Shown: positions 19,219-30,038, counted from the first letter of the stretch. The stretch is DNA of 64,000 nucleotides from Nostoc sp. RI_552 (GCA_016124525.1 WGNO01000031.1:30623-94622), one strand, 5' to 3'. The notes: generated by a model not told the origin, from the sequence alone. Numbers and translations: made by a program.

Positions 19219-20505
19219 TCATTTATCGTTGGATTTTTTCACTTTGGATATCCAGGGTTGATATAAATTCAAAATTTCTGAGTAGGGAACTGAGGTTTCA
19301 AATATCAGGTCGATTAGTGAAGGTGGAAAAAACTGTGGTAAAAATCGGTGCATAGTTTTGGCAATATGTTCTCTCAAAATAAACTCAATAAATAATTTGG
19401 TTGATTTGGGAAAAGCATAATCTCCTAATTCCACTAAGGCGTAACCATCTGGTTGACGGCGGGTAGTAAATTGTGGCAGAGTCTCAGCTAAATTGTCAGC
19501 ATATTCGTTTAAAATCTGATTAAAAACTGCTACATCTTCCAATGCTGCATTACAACCTTGACCAATGGAAGATGAGACTGCATGGGCTGCGTCTCCCATA
19601 ATTATTACGCTATCATCTAGATGATAATGGTTACAGCGAACGGTTAAAATTTTAGCAGTTGGTCTTTCGAGAAAAGCTTTGGCTGCTTCTAATGTCATCA
19701 TCTGACCAATTTCTGGAAAGTTTTGTTGAAAAAATTGCATTACTTCTTGTGCGCTAGACAGATTAACTATTTGATTTTTTTGATGGGGAAAATTGATTGC
19801 ACCACTCATTGTCCCATCGGCTTGATGCAGTGCTACCATCAGTGTGCCGTCTTCTAATCTCCAAGTGTGAATATTATCTGATTTGAGGCAAGAACTTGAG
19901 TTTTTGGTATTTTCTAAAAAAATTGATTTGTAATCAGTAGGGTAATACTTTTGCTCGCAGTAAAAATCTTCCGCACCCAGGAAACCTTCTCTGACGACGG
20001 AATTTGCTCCATCTGTGCCAACTAACAAATCATAATTAACAGTGAAATCATCTTTTGCCCCAATATTTTTAAATTTGACAATTTTAGCTGCAAAATCTAC
20101 AGAAGTACATTCAGAATCAAAGTGAATTTTTAGACGACTTTCATCGTACTTTTGCGTTAATTGTTTTAACAGTACAATTACTAAATTAGTACGGTCAAGA
20201 GTAACCAGGGGTTTTTTCCTGGGTGTGAATCTGGACTTACGATTTTTTTGGTGAAAAAGCGTTCCTGTCATCTCTACACTTACTGCTTTGACTGCTGCTT
20301 CTAAACCCTCAATTTGTGTCAAAACACTCATTCCCCTTGGGTTTAGAGAGATGGGAAAGGTGCGGGATTTTGAGAAGGAGACAATGCGAGGATCGCTGCG
20401 ACGTTCGTAAATGTTGATATTGTATTTGTTATCACGACGTAAAAGATACTCGGCTAGCAGAATTCCGCTGGGTCCAGCACCGATAATTGCTACTTTTTTG
20501 ACCAT
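19219..20505 (-). CDS. FAD-dependent monooxygenase (kynurenine-monooxygenase-like)
   Basis: 428 residues with the Rossmann start VAIIGAGPSGILLAEYLLRR, the RTFPISLNPRGMSVL stretch that parallels the substrate-side loop of kynurenine 3-monooxygenase, the DG motif GTDGANSVVREGF and GDAAHAVSSSIGQGCNAALED. The C-terminal region EFILREHIAKTMHRFLPQFFPPSL is longer than in the adjacent paralogue and could touch the membrane, as in KMO. First gene of the cluster. No kynurenine pathway genes are near, so its real substrate is open. Confidence 0.85.
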   Translation of the reverse strand: MVKKVAIIGAGPSGILLAEYLLRRDNKYNINIYERRSDPRIVSFSKSRTFPISLNPRGMSVLTQIEGLEAAVKAVSVEMTGTLFHQKNRKSRFTPRKKPLVTLDRTNLVIVLLKQLTQKYDESRLKIHFDSECTSVDFAAKIVKFKNIGAKDDFTVNYDLLVGTDGANSVVREGFLGAEDFYCEQKYYPTDYKSIFLENTKNSSSCLKSDNIHTWRLEDGTLMVALHQADGTMSGAINFPHQKNQIVNLSSAQEVMQFFQQNFPEIGQMMTLEAAKAFLERPTAKILTVRCNHYHLDDSVIIMGDAAHAVSSSIGQGCNAALEDVAVFNQILNEYADNLAETLPQFTTRRQPDGYALVELGDYAFPKSTKLFIEFILREHIAKTMHRFLPQFFPPSLIDLIFETSVPYSEILNLYQPWISKVKKSNDK

Positions 20506-21105
20506 GCTTCTAGGTCTTACGCATTGATAGAGGAAGAAAAATACTTAATGGTGGAACTTGAATATTAAATTCCTATAAAAAAGTTTTTCATGAATCTTGA
20601 GGAGGATTTAGTAATAAGTGTAAAATGTCATAGGAAAGTGTCACAAATCTTATGGTTGCTCTGTATTTAATTTAACTAAATTATTAGTATTCATTACTTG
20701 CATTGCAAAAAAAATTGACCATTAAAGCAGTGTAAATGTTTTAACTCCAGGGTTATTAATCCCAATATTTTGATTAAAGACAATTTCTTGATTTTGAATA
20801 TTAAACCATAATTTTTATAAAAAAGAGGGATATTTAAAGTTAGTCATAAAATATATATGTATAATATTTCCCTTACTCATCTTTGGTAGTTATGTATCAA
20901 ATAAACAGCCCTTGGTATTGCTGTTCATAAGTGATTTTTTCTCTGGTGATAAATCTGGGTTAATAGTTACGCAACGCTAACTATCACAATTCAGATTAAA
21001 TTGCTGTAAAATGCGATATTGTGAAATTTGCATTATCAGTTTATTTTATAAATAGTTATCTTGGTTTATTAAATATACAAGCAAAATTTGTTAATGGTAA
21101 AGACT
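20506..21105. other. AT-rich intergenic region before a toxin-antitoxin pair
   Basis: 600 bases with no credible frame on either strand, carrying presumably the promoters of the monooxygenase cluster (leftward) and of the PIN toxin-antitoxin operon (rightward). I see no strong operator or repeat. Confidence 0.4.
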
Positions 21106-21339
21106 ATGTTGAAATCAATTGAAGGAATTTACAAATACGGTAAAGTAGAACTTACAGAATTACCAGAAGATATTTCAGAAAGTCGTGTGATTGTGACTTT
21201 TTTAGATGCTAAAAAAAATCAACGGAAAAAGCAGATGATGCAGTTTGGGATTTTTGCGGGAAAGAAACAATCAACAGCAGCAGATTTTAAAATTGCTGAA
21301 TTTTATGGGGATATTGAGGATAGCTTAGACTGGTTATAA
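21106..21339 (+). CDS. Antitoxin of a PIN-domain toxin-antitoxin pair
   Basis: 77 residues from ATG 21106 (MLKSIEGIYKYGKVELTELPEDI). The N-terminal half is a small beta fold (IYKYGKVELTELPEDISESRVIVTFL) as in cyanobacterial antitoxins of the AbrB/DUF104-like kind; the C-terminal half ending GDIEDSLDWL is acidic and would wrap the toxin. It is separated by six bases from the toxin gene and should bind its own promoter with it. Confidence 0.75.
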   Translation: MLKSIEGIYKYGKVELTELPEDISESRVIVTFLDAKKNQRKKQMMQFGIFAGKKQSTAADFKIAEFYGDIEDSLDWL

Positions 21340-21345
21340 GTAGTT

Positions 21346-21744
21346 ATGAAATACGTTATAGACACTCATGCTTTAATTTGGTTTCTGGAAGGTAATTCAC
21401 GGTTAAGTACAAAAGCTAAAGTTATTTTGTCTCAACCAGATTCTCAGTTAATTATTCCTACAACTACTTTAGCTGAGGCTGTTTGGATTGTGGAAAGAGG
21501 TAGAACATCTATTCCTGATCCTAAAGATATAATTTCTATAGTAGAAGCTGACCCCCGTGTGGTAATTTACCCATTTGATCAAGATGTACTGCACATGACT
21601 ATGAGGTTATCTGGGATTGATGAAATGCACAATAGACAAATTGTAGCAACTGCGCTAATTATAGGAAGTAAAGGTGAATATGTGCAGTTATTAACTTGCG
21701 AGGAAAATTTAACTGCGTCGGGTTTAGTTGCTACTGTTTGGTAG
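21346..21744 (+). CDS. PIN-domain toxin (VapC family)
   Basis: 132-residue PIN nuclease. The acidic residues that bind Mg2+ are visible: Asp6 in YVIDTHALIWFL, Glu44 in TTTLAEAVWIVE, and the late MHNRQIVATAL motif with an upstream Asp (GIDEMHNRQ). The pattern D-H-x-LIWFL is typical of cyanobacterial VapC-like toxins. Expected to cleave RNA and be held inactive by the upstream antitoxin. The TA pair stands alone between unrelated genes, so it may have arrived separately. Confidence 0.88.
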   Translation: MKYVIDTHALIWFLEGNSRLSTKAKVILSQPDSQLIIPTTTLAEAVWIVERGRTSIPDPKDIISIVEADPRVVIYPFDQDVLHMTMRLSGIDEMHNRQIVATALIIGSKGEYVQLLTCEENLTASGLVATVW

Positions 21745-22047
21745 TTGGTAAATCAAGGGGATGGCACTACATTATGCTTTTTTCTTGCTTTCTGTTTCTT
21801 ATCCTAAACAAAAACTTCCCAAATCTTTGAGGGAAATTCTAAAGCCACCCATACCAGAAAGAAGATATAAGAATGTAAATTTTGCTTGATGGTTTATAAT
21901 TTTTACAGGTTGAGATAATTGAAATAATTCAAGTTGTTAATCATGACCATGAGGTTTTATATAGTGTTTTCAATTAAGGGATTATTCTGTTAATTGTCTC
22001 ATCAAAGCACACTGAAATCCTTATGGGATATCGTCCTTGAGGATCAG

Positions 22048-22073
22048 TAGAGACGCTCTTGAGAGCGCCTCTA
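22048..22073. terminator. chlH terminator, dispersed repeat hairpin
   Basis: TAGAGACGCTCT pairs with AGAGCGCCTCTA, ten bases below the chlH stop. It is the same TAGAGACG repeat family as the hairpin at 16908-16937. Confidence 0.6.
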
Positions 22074-22082
22074 TCTTAAAGA

Positions 22083-25000
22083 TTATTCTATTCCTTCGAT
22101 GCGGTCTTCAACCTCTTGGTACAACTGGCGGAGGCGGTCTAAATTCTCCTCGCTAGTTTCCCAATAACCCCGACCATTCACCTCCAACAAAGTTGAGACA
22201 ATCTTGCGGAAAGAATGGGGGTTGAGATTCATCAACCGTTTCTGCATGGCTTCATCTTTGATGAAGGTTTCGTTGGTTTCTTCATAAATCCAGTTATCCA
22301 CAGCACCGGCTGTGGCACTCCAACCGGTAGTGTTTACCAACCGCTTGGAAAGTTCGCGCACACCTTCGTAACCGTGAGATAACATCCCCTCATACCATTT
22401 GGGGTTTAACAACTTGGTACGGGCGTCTAAACGCACGGTTTCCGATAATGTCCGCACTTGTGCATTAGCTGTGGTGGTGTCTGCAATGTAGGATGCTGGC
22501 TTCTTACCATCACCACGCAGATTTGCGACTAACTTAGTAGGATCTGAGTCGAAGTAGTGGGAAACATCAGTTAAGCTAATTTCGGAGGAGTCGAGATTTT
22601 GGAAAGTTGCATCGGCAGTTTTTAAGGTGCTTTCAAACAACTGCCGGGATTCATCCATCATGCCGGGGTTATCGGAATTGAAGGAGAATGATTTCCGTTT
22701 TAGATACATTTCCTGTAACTCGGCTTCACTATCCCAAGTGCTGTTTTCTACTGCCAAGTTAATGTTTGACGAGTAGGAACCAGAAGCGTTAGAGAAGACG
22801 CGGGTTGCTGCTTGTCTGAGGTTAATTCCCATTTCCTCTGCTTGTTGCAAAGCGTGTTTGCGAACAAAGTTCATTTCCAAAGGTTCGTCGGCTTCAGCAG
22901 CCATTTTCACACCTTGGTCTAGCAGGTTCATTTGGTTGATGAACAAGTCGCGGAATACACCAGAACAGTTGATGACCACATCTATTCTGGGTCGTCCCAA
23001 CTCTTCTAAAGGTATCAATTCTAACTTATTCACGCGTCCCAAGGCATCAGGGAGGGGACGTACACCAATCATCCACATGATTTGTGCTAGGGATTCACCG
23101 TAAGTTTTGATGTTATCGGTTCCCCAGAGTACACAGGCAATGGTTTCTGGCCATTGGTTGCCATTTTCTGCTTTGTTACGTGCCAAGAGCCGATCTACAA
23201 CGATTTTGGCTGATTGGACTGCGGCTGTGGTTGGGATAGCTTGGGGATCAAGTGCGTGGATATTTTTACCTGTGGGTAATACATCTGGGTTACGGATGGG
23301 ATCGCCACCAGGACCGGGTAGAATGTACTCTCCTTCTAAGCCTTGGAGTAATGCGCCGAGTTCGTTATCTGCACAAACTTGTTGTAAGCAGAATTCCAAA
23401 TACTCAAACAGTGGTTTTAAAGCAGCAGTGTCAACTTGGGGATAACCAGCTTGATGCAGTACTTCTACCCAAGGTTGCTTTTTACCCATGTTGAAAAAGT
23501 TCAATCGGGAAACCAGAGACACACGCCCTTGAGCGTCGGTTTGGGCTTTGACCAATGCACCCACTGCTTCACGGGTGATTAAGGTAATGTCTTGTAATAG
23601 TTGGACGTCTTCTAAAACGCCTAAATCGCTGTTTTGGTAGATATCGTCTATGTTACGCCCGATACTGTTGGCAATGATGCGGGGTAAGCTGAGAATTTCT
23701 TCTTCTTGACGGTCTAAACTAGCGATGTTGACTAGGGTGGCTACTGCTTCTTCCGCAGTGGGTGGTTTACCAATAATGTGTAAGCCACAAGGTAACAACC
23801 TAGATTCAATTTCCATTAACTTGCGGTAGACGCTACCAACAATGACATCGCGCTCATCGGCGGTCATATGTTTGGCATCAATTTCTGGCAAGTTAATATC
23901 TTTGTCTAGGTTGACGATGCGGCATTTATCCATAATAGTGTTGACAATGGGAACACTGCGGCCACTATCTTTTAAAGTTTGGTAAGAACCAATTAGTTCG
24001 CTGAGTTCTTTCAAACCTTTGTATAAACCTGCATTTTCTGCGGGTGGTGTCAGGTAAGAAATTGTTTCTGCATAACTGCGCCGCTTGGCAATGGTGGCTT
24101 CACTCGGGTTGTTAGCTGCGTAGTAATACAGATTGGGAATTGTGCCAATTAAGTTGTCTGGGTAACAGTCACCAGACATCCCCATTTGCTTACCTGGCAT
24201 GAATTCCAAGGAACCATGAGTGCCGAAGTGGAGGACTGCATCTGCGCCCCAAATGCGTTCTAGGTAGGTGTAGTATGCAGCAAAACCGTGGTGCGGGCTG
24301 GCGGAACGGGAGAACAATAGACGCATGGGGTCACCTTCATAACCAAAGGTGGGCTGTACGCCAATGAAGACGTTACCGAAATGTTTACCGTAAATCAGTA
24401 GGTTTTGCCCATCGCTATTCAGGTTTCCTGGAGGTGGTCCCCAGTTTTCTTCTAGGCGTTGAGAGTAGGGAGTGAGTGACTCATACTCTGGTACTGACAT
24501 CTTATAGGCGATGTTCAGTTCTGGGCTAGCATACTGGGCTTGGGCATCGTGAATGACTTGTTCCATTAACACTTGGGGGTTTTCGGGAATGTCTTGCACG
24601 TCGTAGCCGTTATTTCTTAGCCCTTTCAATACTTCATATATGGAACCGAATACATCTAGGTAGGCTGCGGTTCCCACGTTGCCTTTATCTGGGGGGAAGC
24701 TGAAAACAGTGATGGCAACTTTTTTCTCTAGTTTTGGCTTGCGGCGCAGGTTAGCCCATTTTAATGCCCGTTGGGCTACTGCTTCTACTCGATCTTGTAA
24801 CGCGTGAGCTTTACCTGTGGCCCCATCTCTGCCTGATAGGATTATCGGCTCAATGGCTCCATCTAATTCTGGAATGGCAATTTGTAAAGCTACTTGAATG
24901 GGATGTAAGCCTAAATCGCTATCTAACCACTCTTCGGTGGTTTGGAATACCAACGGCAATGCCACCATGTAAGGACGATTTAAGCGTTTGAGTGCTTCAA

Positions 25001-26069
25001 TTGCTTTGGGATGGTCTTGTCTAGCTGGGCCTCCTACTAAGGCAAAACCGGTTAGAGAAACAACCGCATCTACTAACGGTGTCTTACTTGTGGGTTCATA
25101 AAAGTAAGCATGTACGGGTTTGGAAAAATCCAAGCCGCCTGCAAATACAGGAATTACTTTGGCACCAAGACATTCTAATTCTTGGACGATGGCTACATAA
25201 TGAGCATCATCACCTGTGACTAGGTGGGTGCGTTGTAATACTAATCCTACACAAGGCGCTAGGGGATCTTTTAGATCGCTGGAAATATCCTTGCGGGCAG
25301 TATACCAATTCAGGTATTCTTTGATGTCTTCAAACATTGTCGTCGCCAAAGGATGCCAAATTCCCATGTCGGGATAGACAACTGGCGCTTCATATGTTGA
25401 AGATGCAAAGTTTTGTTTGTCTATGTCTTTTAATACATATTTATCAGCTAGCATCAGCAAGAAGTTTTCCAGGTTTTCTGGTGAACCTCCAAGCCAATAC
25501 TGAAAACTGAGCATGAAATTTCGTGCGTCCTGTGCCTTTTCCATGGGCAAGAATTTTAATACTTGCGGCAGAGTTCGCAGCAGTTTGAGCATTCCATCTT
25601 GGAAGCTTGCCCCGGATTTCTCCTTGCGTTTGCGCATGAATTGGGCGATCGCACTTTTCGATTGTCCTAACTGTGCCAAGGAAAAGCTACCCATTTTATT
25701 GAGGCGCATTACTTCTGGCATGGATGGGAAGACAACTGAAACATCCAGGCGATCTCGGTATGGTTCGACGGCAGTAACTACTTTTTGTGCTAAGTCTTCT
25801 ATGAAAATAAGTGAGGCGATAAAGATATTAGCATTTGCGATGTCCCGTTTGAAATCTTCATAATTCTCCGGGTCTCGCAGTTCCTCGATCAAATACCCAC
25901 TAATTTCAATGGCTAGGTTGGGATTGTTCGAGTTAATTGTGCTAACAGCTTGCGACAATGCACTTTGATACTGGGACTCAAGCACGACATAGACCACCTT
26001 GATTAAATTACGTCCGCGTAAGTCATCAGGCGCAATATGTCTAATGGTGGACTTGACGTGTGTGAACAT
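22083..26069 (-). CDS. chlH: Magnesium chelatase subunit H
   Basis: 1328-residue porphyrin-binding catalytic subunit that, with ChlI and ChlD, inserts Mg2+ into protoporphyrin IX at the start of the chlorophyll branch. CobN/BchH features are seen in [27 protein letters not shown] and [21 protein letters not shown] start it at ATG 26069 ([19 protein letters not shown]), preceded by AAAGGAG at a good distance; the frame upstream to 26120 is not conserved. Monocistronic, divergent from the LpxB-like gene, with a terminator hairpin at 22048-22073. Confidence 0.97.
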   Translation of the reverse strand: MFTHVKSTIRHIAPDDLRGRNLIKVVYVVLESQYQSALSQAVSTINSNNPNLAIEISGYLIEELRDPENYEDFKRDIANANIFIASLIFIEDLAQKVVTAVEPYRDRLDVSVVFPSMPEVMRLNKMGSFSLAQLGQSKSAIAQFMRKRKEKSGASFQDGMLKLLRTLPQVLKFLPMEKAQDARNFMLSFQYWLGGSPENLENFLLMLADKYVLKDIDKQNFASSTYEAPVVYPDMGIWHPLATTMFEDIKEYLNWYTARKDISSDLKDPLAPCVGLVLQRTHLVTGDDAHYVAIVQELECLGAKVIPVFAGGLDFSKPVHAYFYEPTSKTPLVDAVVSLTGFALVGGPARQDHPKAIEALKRLNRPYMVALPLVFQTTEEWLDSDLGLHPIQVALQIAIPELDGAIEPIILSGRDGATGKAHALQDRVEAVAQRALKWANLRRKPKLEKKVAITVFSFPPDKGNVGTAAYLDVFGSIYEVLKGLRNNGYDVQDIPENPQVLMEQVIHDAQAQYASPELNIAYKMSVPEYESLTPYSQRLEENWGPPPGNLNSDGQNLLIYGKHFGNVFIGVQPTFGYEGDPMRLLFSRSASPHHGFAAYYTYLERIWGADAVLHFGTHGSLEFMPGKQMGMSGDCYPDNLIGTIPNLYYYAANNPSEATIAKRRSYAETISYLTPPAENAGLYKGLKELSELIGSYQTLKDSGRSVPIVNTIMDKCRIVNLDKDINLPEIDAKHMTADERDVIVGSVYRKLMEIESRLLPCGLHIIGKPPTAEEAVATLVNIASLDRQEEEILSLPRIIANSIGRNIDDIYQNSDLGVLEDVQLLQDITLITREAVGALVKAQTDAQGRVSLVSRLNFFNMGKKQPWVEVLHQAGYPQVDTAALKPLFEYLEFCLQQVCADNELGALLQGLEGEYILPGPGGDPIRNPDVLPTGKNIHALDPQAIPTTAAVQSAKIVVDRLLARNKAENGNQWPETIACVLWGTDNIKTYGESLAQIMWMIGVRPLPDALGRVNKLELIPLEELGRPRIDVVINCSGVFRDLFINQMNLLDQGVKMAAEADEPLEMNFVRKHALQQAEEMGINLRQAATRVFSNASGSYSSNINLAVENSTWDSEAELQEMYLKRKSFSFNSDNPGMMDESRQLFESTLKTADATFQNLDSSEISLTDVSHYFDSDPTKLVANLRGDGKKPASYIADTTTANAQVRTLSETVRLDARTKLLNPKWYEGMLSHGYEGVRELSKRLVNTTGWSATAGAVDNWIYEETNETFIKDEAMQKRLMNLNPHSFRKIVSTLLEVNGRGYWETSEENLDRLRQLYQEVEDRIEGIE

Positions 26070-26334
26070 GCAGATAGGCTCCTTTGATGCGTGTTCTCTA
26101 ACAGAAGTTCTCAACGACATCTGCCGCTAGAGTTACTTCTTTATTTTCGGCAATATTAATTTTTTATCAGAAAAACTTTAACCTTTGAGCATTTTTTGGG
26201 TTGTTTGACACAAATCGATATAAAAAAATAAATATTTATTTATAAAACTTGACAAATTATAAAAGTGTTTACTCATTTCGTGTAACGAAATAGTAACAAT
26301 TGATGATTGGGGACTGAGAAGGCAAAAATATGGG

Positions 26335-26372
26335 AATATGACCAATGAACAATCACCGATGACCAATGACTA
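26335..26372. repeat. Heptameric repeat at the LpxB-like gene start
   Basis: ATGACCAATGAACAATCACC then GATGACCAATGACTAAG: degenerate TAATGAC heptamers, the last of which provides the ATG ACT AAG start of the next gene. Confidence 0.65.
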
Positions 26373-27622
26373 AGCCGGTTGATATTGTGATTCTCTCTAA
26401 TGGCCCGGGTGAGGTAACAACCTGGGTGCGCCCAGTGGTGAAAGCTTTGCGCCAACAACTGGGGGATGATCGTTGTGTGGTGAGGATTTCTGTAGTTTTG
26501 TCGCCATGTCCAAACGCTAGTGGGAAAGAAGCTGCGATGGCTATTTCCTACCCAGAAGTTGATAGAGTACAAGCATCTGAGCATTTTTGGCGGTTTTTGT
26601 TATGGGGTAAAACATTTGACAATTGGGACTGGCGGGATAGGGGTGTGGTACTTTTCTTAGGTGGAGATCAAGTTTTTTCTGTAGTCATTGGCAGAAAATT
26701 AGGATATCGCACAGTTGTTTATGCAGAATGGGAAGCACGTTGGCATAACTTGATTGATCGTTTTGGGGTGATGCAGGCAAAAGTTGCTGAAAAAGTTTCG
26801 CCAAAATATGCTCACAAATTCACGGTTGTGGGAGATTTGATGGTAGAGGCGCAAAAATTTGAGCAAGTTTTAACTCCTGAGTCCTCATTGAGGAATGAAC
26901 TGATTGGTTTGCTTCCTGGCTCGAAAGCGGCAAAATTATCCCAAGGAGTGCCATTATCGTTGGCTATTGCCGAATATATTTATGGAAAAAGACCTGAAAC
27001 CAGATTTGTGATTTTCGTTGCGCCGACATTAGATTTAGCAACTTTAGCGAATTTTGCTGATGGTGAAAAAAACCCTTTTGTCAAGGTATTTGGCGGTGTT
27101 TCAGCTAGTTTAGTGCAATGTGATCATCTGGTTTTGAAAACTGAAAAGGGTTTGTGTTTGGAATTGTGCACAGAAAATCCCGCCCATGAATTATTATCTC
27201 AATGTAGTATCTGCTTAACCACAGTAGGAGCAAACACAGCTGAACTTGGTGCTTTGGCCGTACCGATGATTGTTTTAATACCTACACAACAACTTGATGC
27301 TATGCGTTCTTGGGATGGTTTACCGGGATTATTAGCTAATTTACCGGGGGTGGGTTCTAGCTTTGCGAAGGTGATTAACTGGTTGGTATTAAGTCAAAAA
27401 GGTTTATTAGCATGGCCGAATATCTGGGCTAAAGAGGAGATAGTACCAGAACTAGTAGGCAAACTCCAGCCTGTGGAAGTGGGAGAAATGGTTTTAGAGT
27501 TTTTAGCTCATCCAGAAAAGCTAGATCAGATGAGAAATCAGCTTCGCAGTGTCAGGGGAGAAAGTCTGGCAGCCCAGAAAATAGCAGGGATTGTCTTGGA
27601 TGAAATTGCCAATTATACTTAA
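26366..27622 (+). CDS. Lipid-A-disaccharide-synthase-like glycosyltransferase
   Basis: 418 residues with a GT-B fold related to LpxB: DIVILSNGPGEVTTWVRPVVKAL at the N-terminus, FLGGDQVFSVVIGRKLGYRTVVYAEWEARW, IGLLPGSKAAKLSQGVPL and the acceptor-side TTVGANTAELGALAVPMIVLIPT. Cyanobacteria usually lack canonical Kdo-lipid A, and these LpxB-like proteins are conserved there with no proven substrate. The gene starts inside a heptamer repeat, directly divergent to chlH. Co-transcription with the next gene is likely (43-base gap). Confidence 0.8.
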   Translation: MTKPVDIVILSNGPGEVTTWVRPVVKALRQQLGDDRCVVRISVVLSPCPNASGKEAAMAISYPEVDRVQASEHFWRFLLWGKTFDNWDWRDRGVVLFLGGDQVFSVVIGRKLGYRTVVYAEWEARWHNLIDRFGVMQAKVAEKVSPKYAHKFTVVGDLMVEAQKFEQVLTPESSLRNELIGLLPGSKAAKLSQGVPLSLAIAEYIYGKRPETRFVIFVAPTLDLATLANFADGEKNPFVKVFGGVSASLVQCDHLVLKTEKGLCLELCTENPAHELLSQCSICLTTVGANTAELGALAVPMIVLIPTQQLDAMRSWDGLPGLLANLPGVGSSFAKVINWLVLSQKGLLAWPNIWAKEEIVPELVGKLQPVEVGEMVLEFLAHPEKLDQMRNQLRSVRGESLAAQKIAGIVLDEIANYT

Positions 27623-27665
27623 TAAGCGAGGAGTATAATTATTCATCAGCAATATTGTTTAATTT

Positions 27666-29273
27666 ATGAATAGCGACCTAGAGAAAGTATGTATTGTGAC
27701 TGGCGGTAATTCTGGTGTTGGTTTGATGACTGCCTTGGGTCTGGCTGAAAAGGGATATCATGTATTTATTGGCTGTCGTTCTATGACTAAGGCTACTAAA
27801 GCCTTAAAATATATTCGTGACAATAGTGGAAATAACAAAGTTGAGTTTTTGCCCCTTAATTTAGCTTCTTTAAAATCGGTTCGTCAATTTGTGGATTTAT
27901 TTACAGCTAGACAACTTCCCCTACACATCTTAGTGAACAATGCGGGGATTTTCCATCACAGAGGTACAACAGAAGAGGGATTTGAATTAATTTGGGGGAC
28001 TAACTATTTAGGACATTTTTTACTTACATATCTATTGTTAGAGAAACTTGAAGTTTCAGCCCCTAGTAGAATTGTGATGGTGAGTTCTGACTTGGCATTA
28101 GGTCCGCAACATATTCCTTGGGATTTGTTAGTGAAAAAAACACCATTGAATTTTCTAGAGCTTTACTCTGTTTCTAAATTATGTTTATTATTATTGACAA
28201 GTAAACTTGCAAAACATTTAGCTCATGGCCATGTAACTGTTAACGCAGTTCATCCCGGATTTGTCCAGTCAAATATTACAATTGGGCATCGTCTCAGTAA
28301 ATATTTAGGTTTGGGCATTACTCCAGAGCAGGGGGCAAATAGCAGCTTATTTTGTGCAACTTCTAGGGAACTAGAACAGGTAAGTGGAAAATTCTTTAAT
28401 CCTAAATGTCAGGAAATTACCTTACCGAAAATAGTTACAGATGTTAGAACAGTTAACCAACTTTGGGAGAGAAGTTTAATTTGGACTGGGTATCAGCAAC
28501 ACCGGGAAAGCGTTGTTAATAATTATGATAATTTTACAGAAATTTCAGGACCTTATAGGCTGAAGTTAGATAGTAAAGAAATTGCTGATATTACTAAAAC
28601 TATTTTCGCGGATGTATTACCAAAACCACCCCATAAATTATTGTTTTTACATCTTTTAGGTTTTTTAGTTAAGTTCAAATTTGGTTCATTTTTACTCTTA
28701 CTATTGCAATTAAAAAAACAGCAATTTAATATGGAAAGACATATAGATTCACCAGAGGTGTGGAAATTATGCTGTGATGAAAATCTTTTAGTTAAGTTGC
28801 AAGAATATTTGGGTCAAGAAATAGTATTATGGCGTTCTGAAATATGGGCTAATTATCCCGCCGAAGAATTAATTCCATTTTGGCATCAAGATTCTTATCC
28901 TAAGTTACTTGTGGGCGAAGGTAAAACAATTAATATTTATATTGCCCTGACTGAAGTAAATCAGTTTAATGGTTTTGAGTTCATCCCCACTAATGAGATT
29001 ACAGATACACTAGCGGTGAAAGTCACAGATCCTTTTAGCGGGAATAATTTTTTTGAAATTAAGGATGAATTGGCAAAAAAGGCGGTAAAAGTGGTGTTAA
29101 AACCTGGTGAATTTATTATGTTTACTGATAATCTTATTCACCGTTCTGTCTGTAATACAAGTGGTCAAACTAGATTATCCCTAACTTTAAGGTTAACTCA
29201 ACCGAGTAAGTATATTAATTCTGGTTATAATCCTAATTTTCAAAGGCCTGTGTTGTTAGTTTGTATGAATTAG
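27666..29273 (+). CDS. Fusion of short-chain dehydrogenase and phytanoyl-CoA-type dioxygenase
   Basis: 535 residues in two parts. Residues 5-250 are a complete short-chain dehydrogenase of the retinol-dehydrogenase type: TGGNSGVG (12-19), NNAG (91-94), Ser140 region and Tyr167-x3-Lys171. Residues 300-512 are an Fe(II)/2-oxoglutarate dioxygenase of the PhyH family: His407-x-Asp409 in FWHQDSY, distal His492 (DNLIHRSV) and Arg503, which should hold 2-oxoglutarate. Both active sites look intact, so one polypeptide could hydroxylate and reduce or oxidise a lipid. The fold order and substrate are not known to me. Leucine-rich codons 325-350 form the linker. Confidence 0.85.
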   Translation: MNSDLEKVCIVTGGNSGVGLMTALGLAEKGYHVFIGCRSMTKATKALKYIRDNSGNNKVEFLPLNLASLKSVRQFVDLFTARQLPLHILVNNAGIFHHRGTTEEGFELIWGTNYLGHFLLTYLLLEKLEVSAPSRIVMVSSDLALGPQHIPWDLLVKKTPLNFLELYSVSKLCLLLLTSKLAKHLAHGHVTVNAVHPGFVQSNITIGHRLSKYLGLGITPEQGANSSLFCATSRELEQVSGKFFNPKCQEITLPKIVTDVRTVNQLWERSLIWTGYQQHRESVVNNYDNFTEISGPYRLKLDSKEIADITKTIFADVLPKPPHKLLFLHLLGFLVKFKFGSFLLLLLQLKKQQFNMERHIDSPEVWKLCCDENLLVKLQEYLGQEIVLWRSEIWANYPAEELIPFWHQDSYPKLLVGEGKTINIYIALTEVNQFNGFEFIPTNEITDTLAVKVTDPFSGNNFFEIKDELAKKAVKVVLKPGEFIMFTDNLIHRSVCNTSGQTRLSLTLRLTQPSKYINSGYNPNFQRPVLLVCMN

Positions 29274-29654
29274 GGATTTTTGTTTGTAATGCTAAAATAA
29301 TCGGTTAAAGTATTACTATACAACGTTATATTATATAGTGTTAAGTATGATTTTTTGAATGTCAGATCAGCTGTTATTGAGATAATTACAAAAATCCTTA
29401 GACCGATTATGAATGGGCCGAAAAGCATTGTAAGATTGGTTGATAATTTTGGTCAGCAAATAGAATTGTTTTTTTGCACATTTGTGAAGATAGGGGAATT
29501 GAAATTTATGAACAGTTATTAAATTTGTTAAAGTGGAACAAATGTTGTTTGTGCATGAATAAGTAAATCAATGTCAAACTCCGTAGCTAAAAGAAGAATT
29601 CAACAACAAAGAATTAACAGATGGGTAAATAGCTATGGTGTGGGGTTTATGAAG
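29274..29654. other. Intergenic region with a doubtful 31-codon frame
   Basis: 381 bases. A small plus-strand frame, ATG 29571 to TGA 29666 (basic MSNSVAKRRIQQQRINRW...), is open but has no ribosome binding site and overlaps the next minus-strand gene by twelve bases. Nothing else recognised. Confidence 0.35.
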
Positions 29655-30038
29655 TTATTCTTCTGATTGTTCGCTTTGACGAGCTAGCTCATAAATAGCA
29701 GAAATCATAGAAGCCATAATCCCCATGCTAATGCCCCAGCTGCGTCCTAGGCTAATATCTATGAGCCAGTTGGATAAAGCACCAAATATGAGGAAAGGCA
29801 CGATACTAAATAGTGAAGCATAAAAAGCATTTTGGGATTCTCTGGCTTGGCGTGTCTTTTCAAATTCTGTTTGGCTGGTATAAAGAGATCGCTCGGCAAA
29901 ATTAAACCAGCGATTGAGCAACTCAATAATCTTGTCCCGGAGTGGCGAAAAAGCTAAATATAGGGCCAATGACCACAAACTCGCGCCGGCGATCGCTGCC
30001 GTGTTTACCTCAAAATGGAAAGGAAAAATTTCAGTCAT
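29655..30038 (-). CDS. Small membrane protein of unknown function
   Basis: 127 residues. Three hydrophobic stretches are at about 14-30, 73-88 and 95-112, with a charged amphipathic helix between (LNRWFNFAERSLYTSQTEFEKTRQARESQN). It ends ARQSEQSEE. A similar protein occurs, I think, in other cyanobacteria, but I do not recognise a named family. Single gene. Confidence 0.6.
   Translation of the reverse strand: MTEIFPFHFEVNTAAIAGASLWSLALYLAFSPLRDKIIELLNRWFNFAERSLYTSQTEFEKTRQARESQNAFYASLFSIVPFLIFGALSNWLIDISLGRSWGISMGIMASMISAIYELARQSEQSEE

Noticed and set aside
26273..26584. 103-codon minus-strand frame
   Set aside because: Lies over the start of the LpxB-like gene and the heptamer repeats; no homology.
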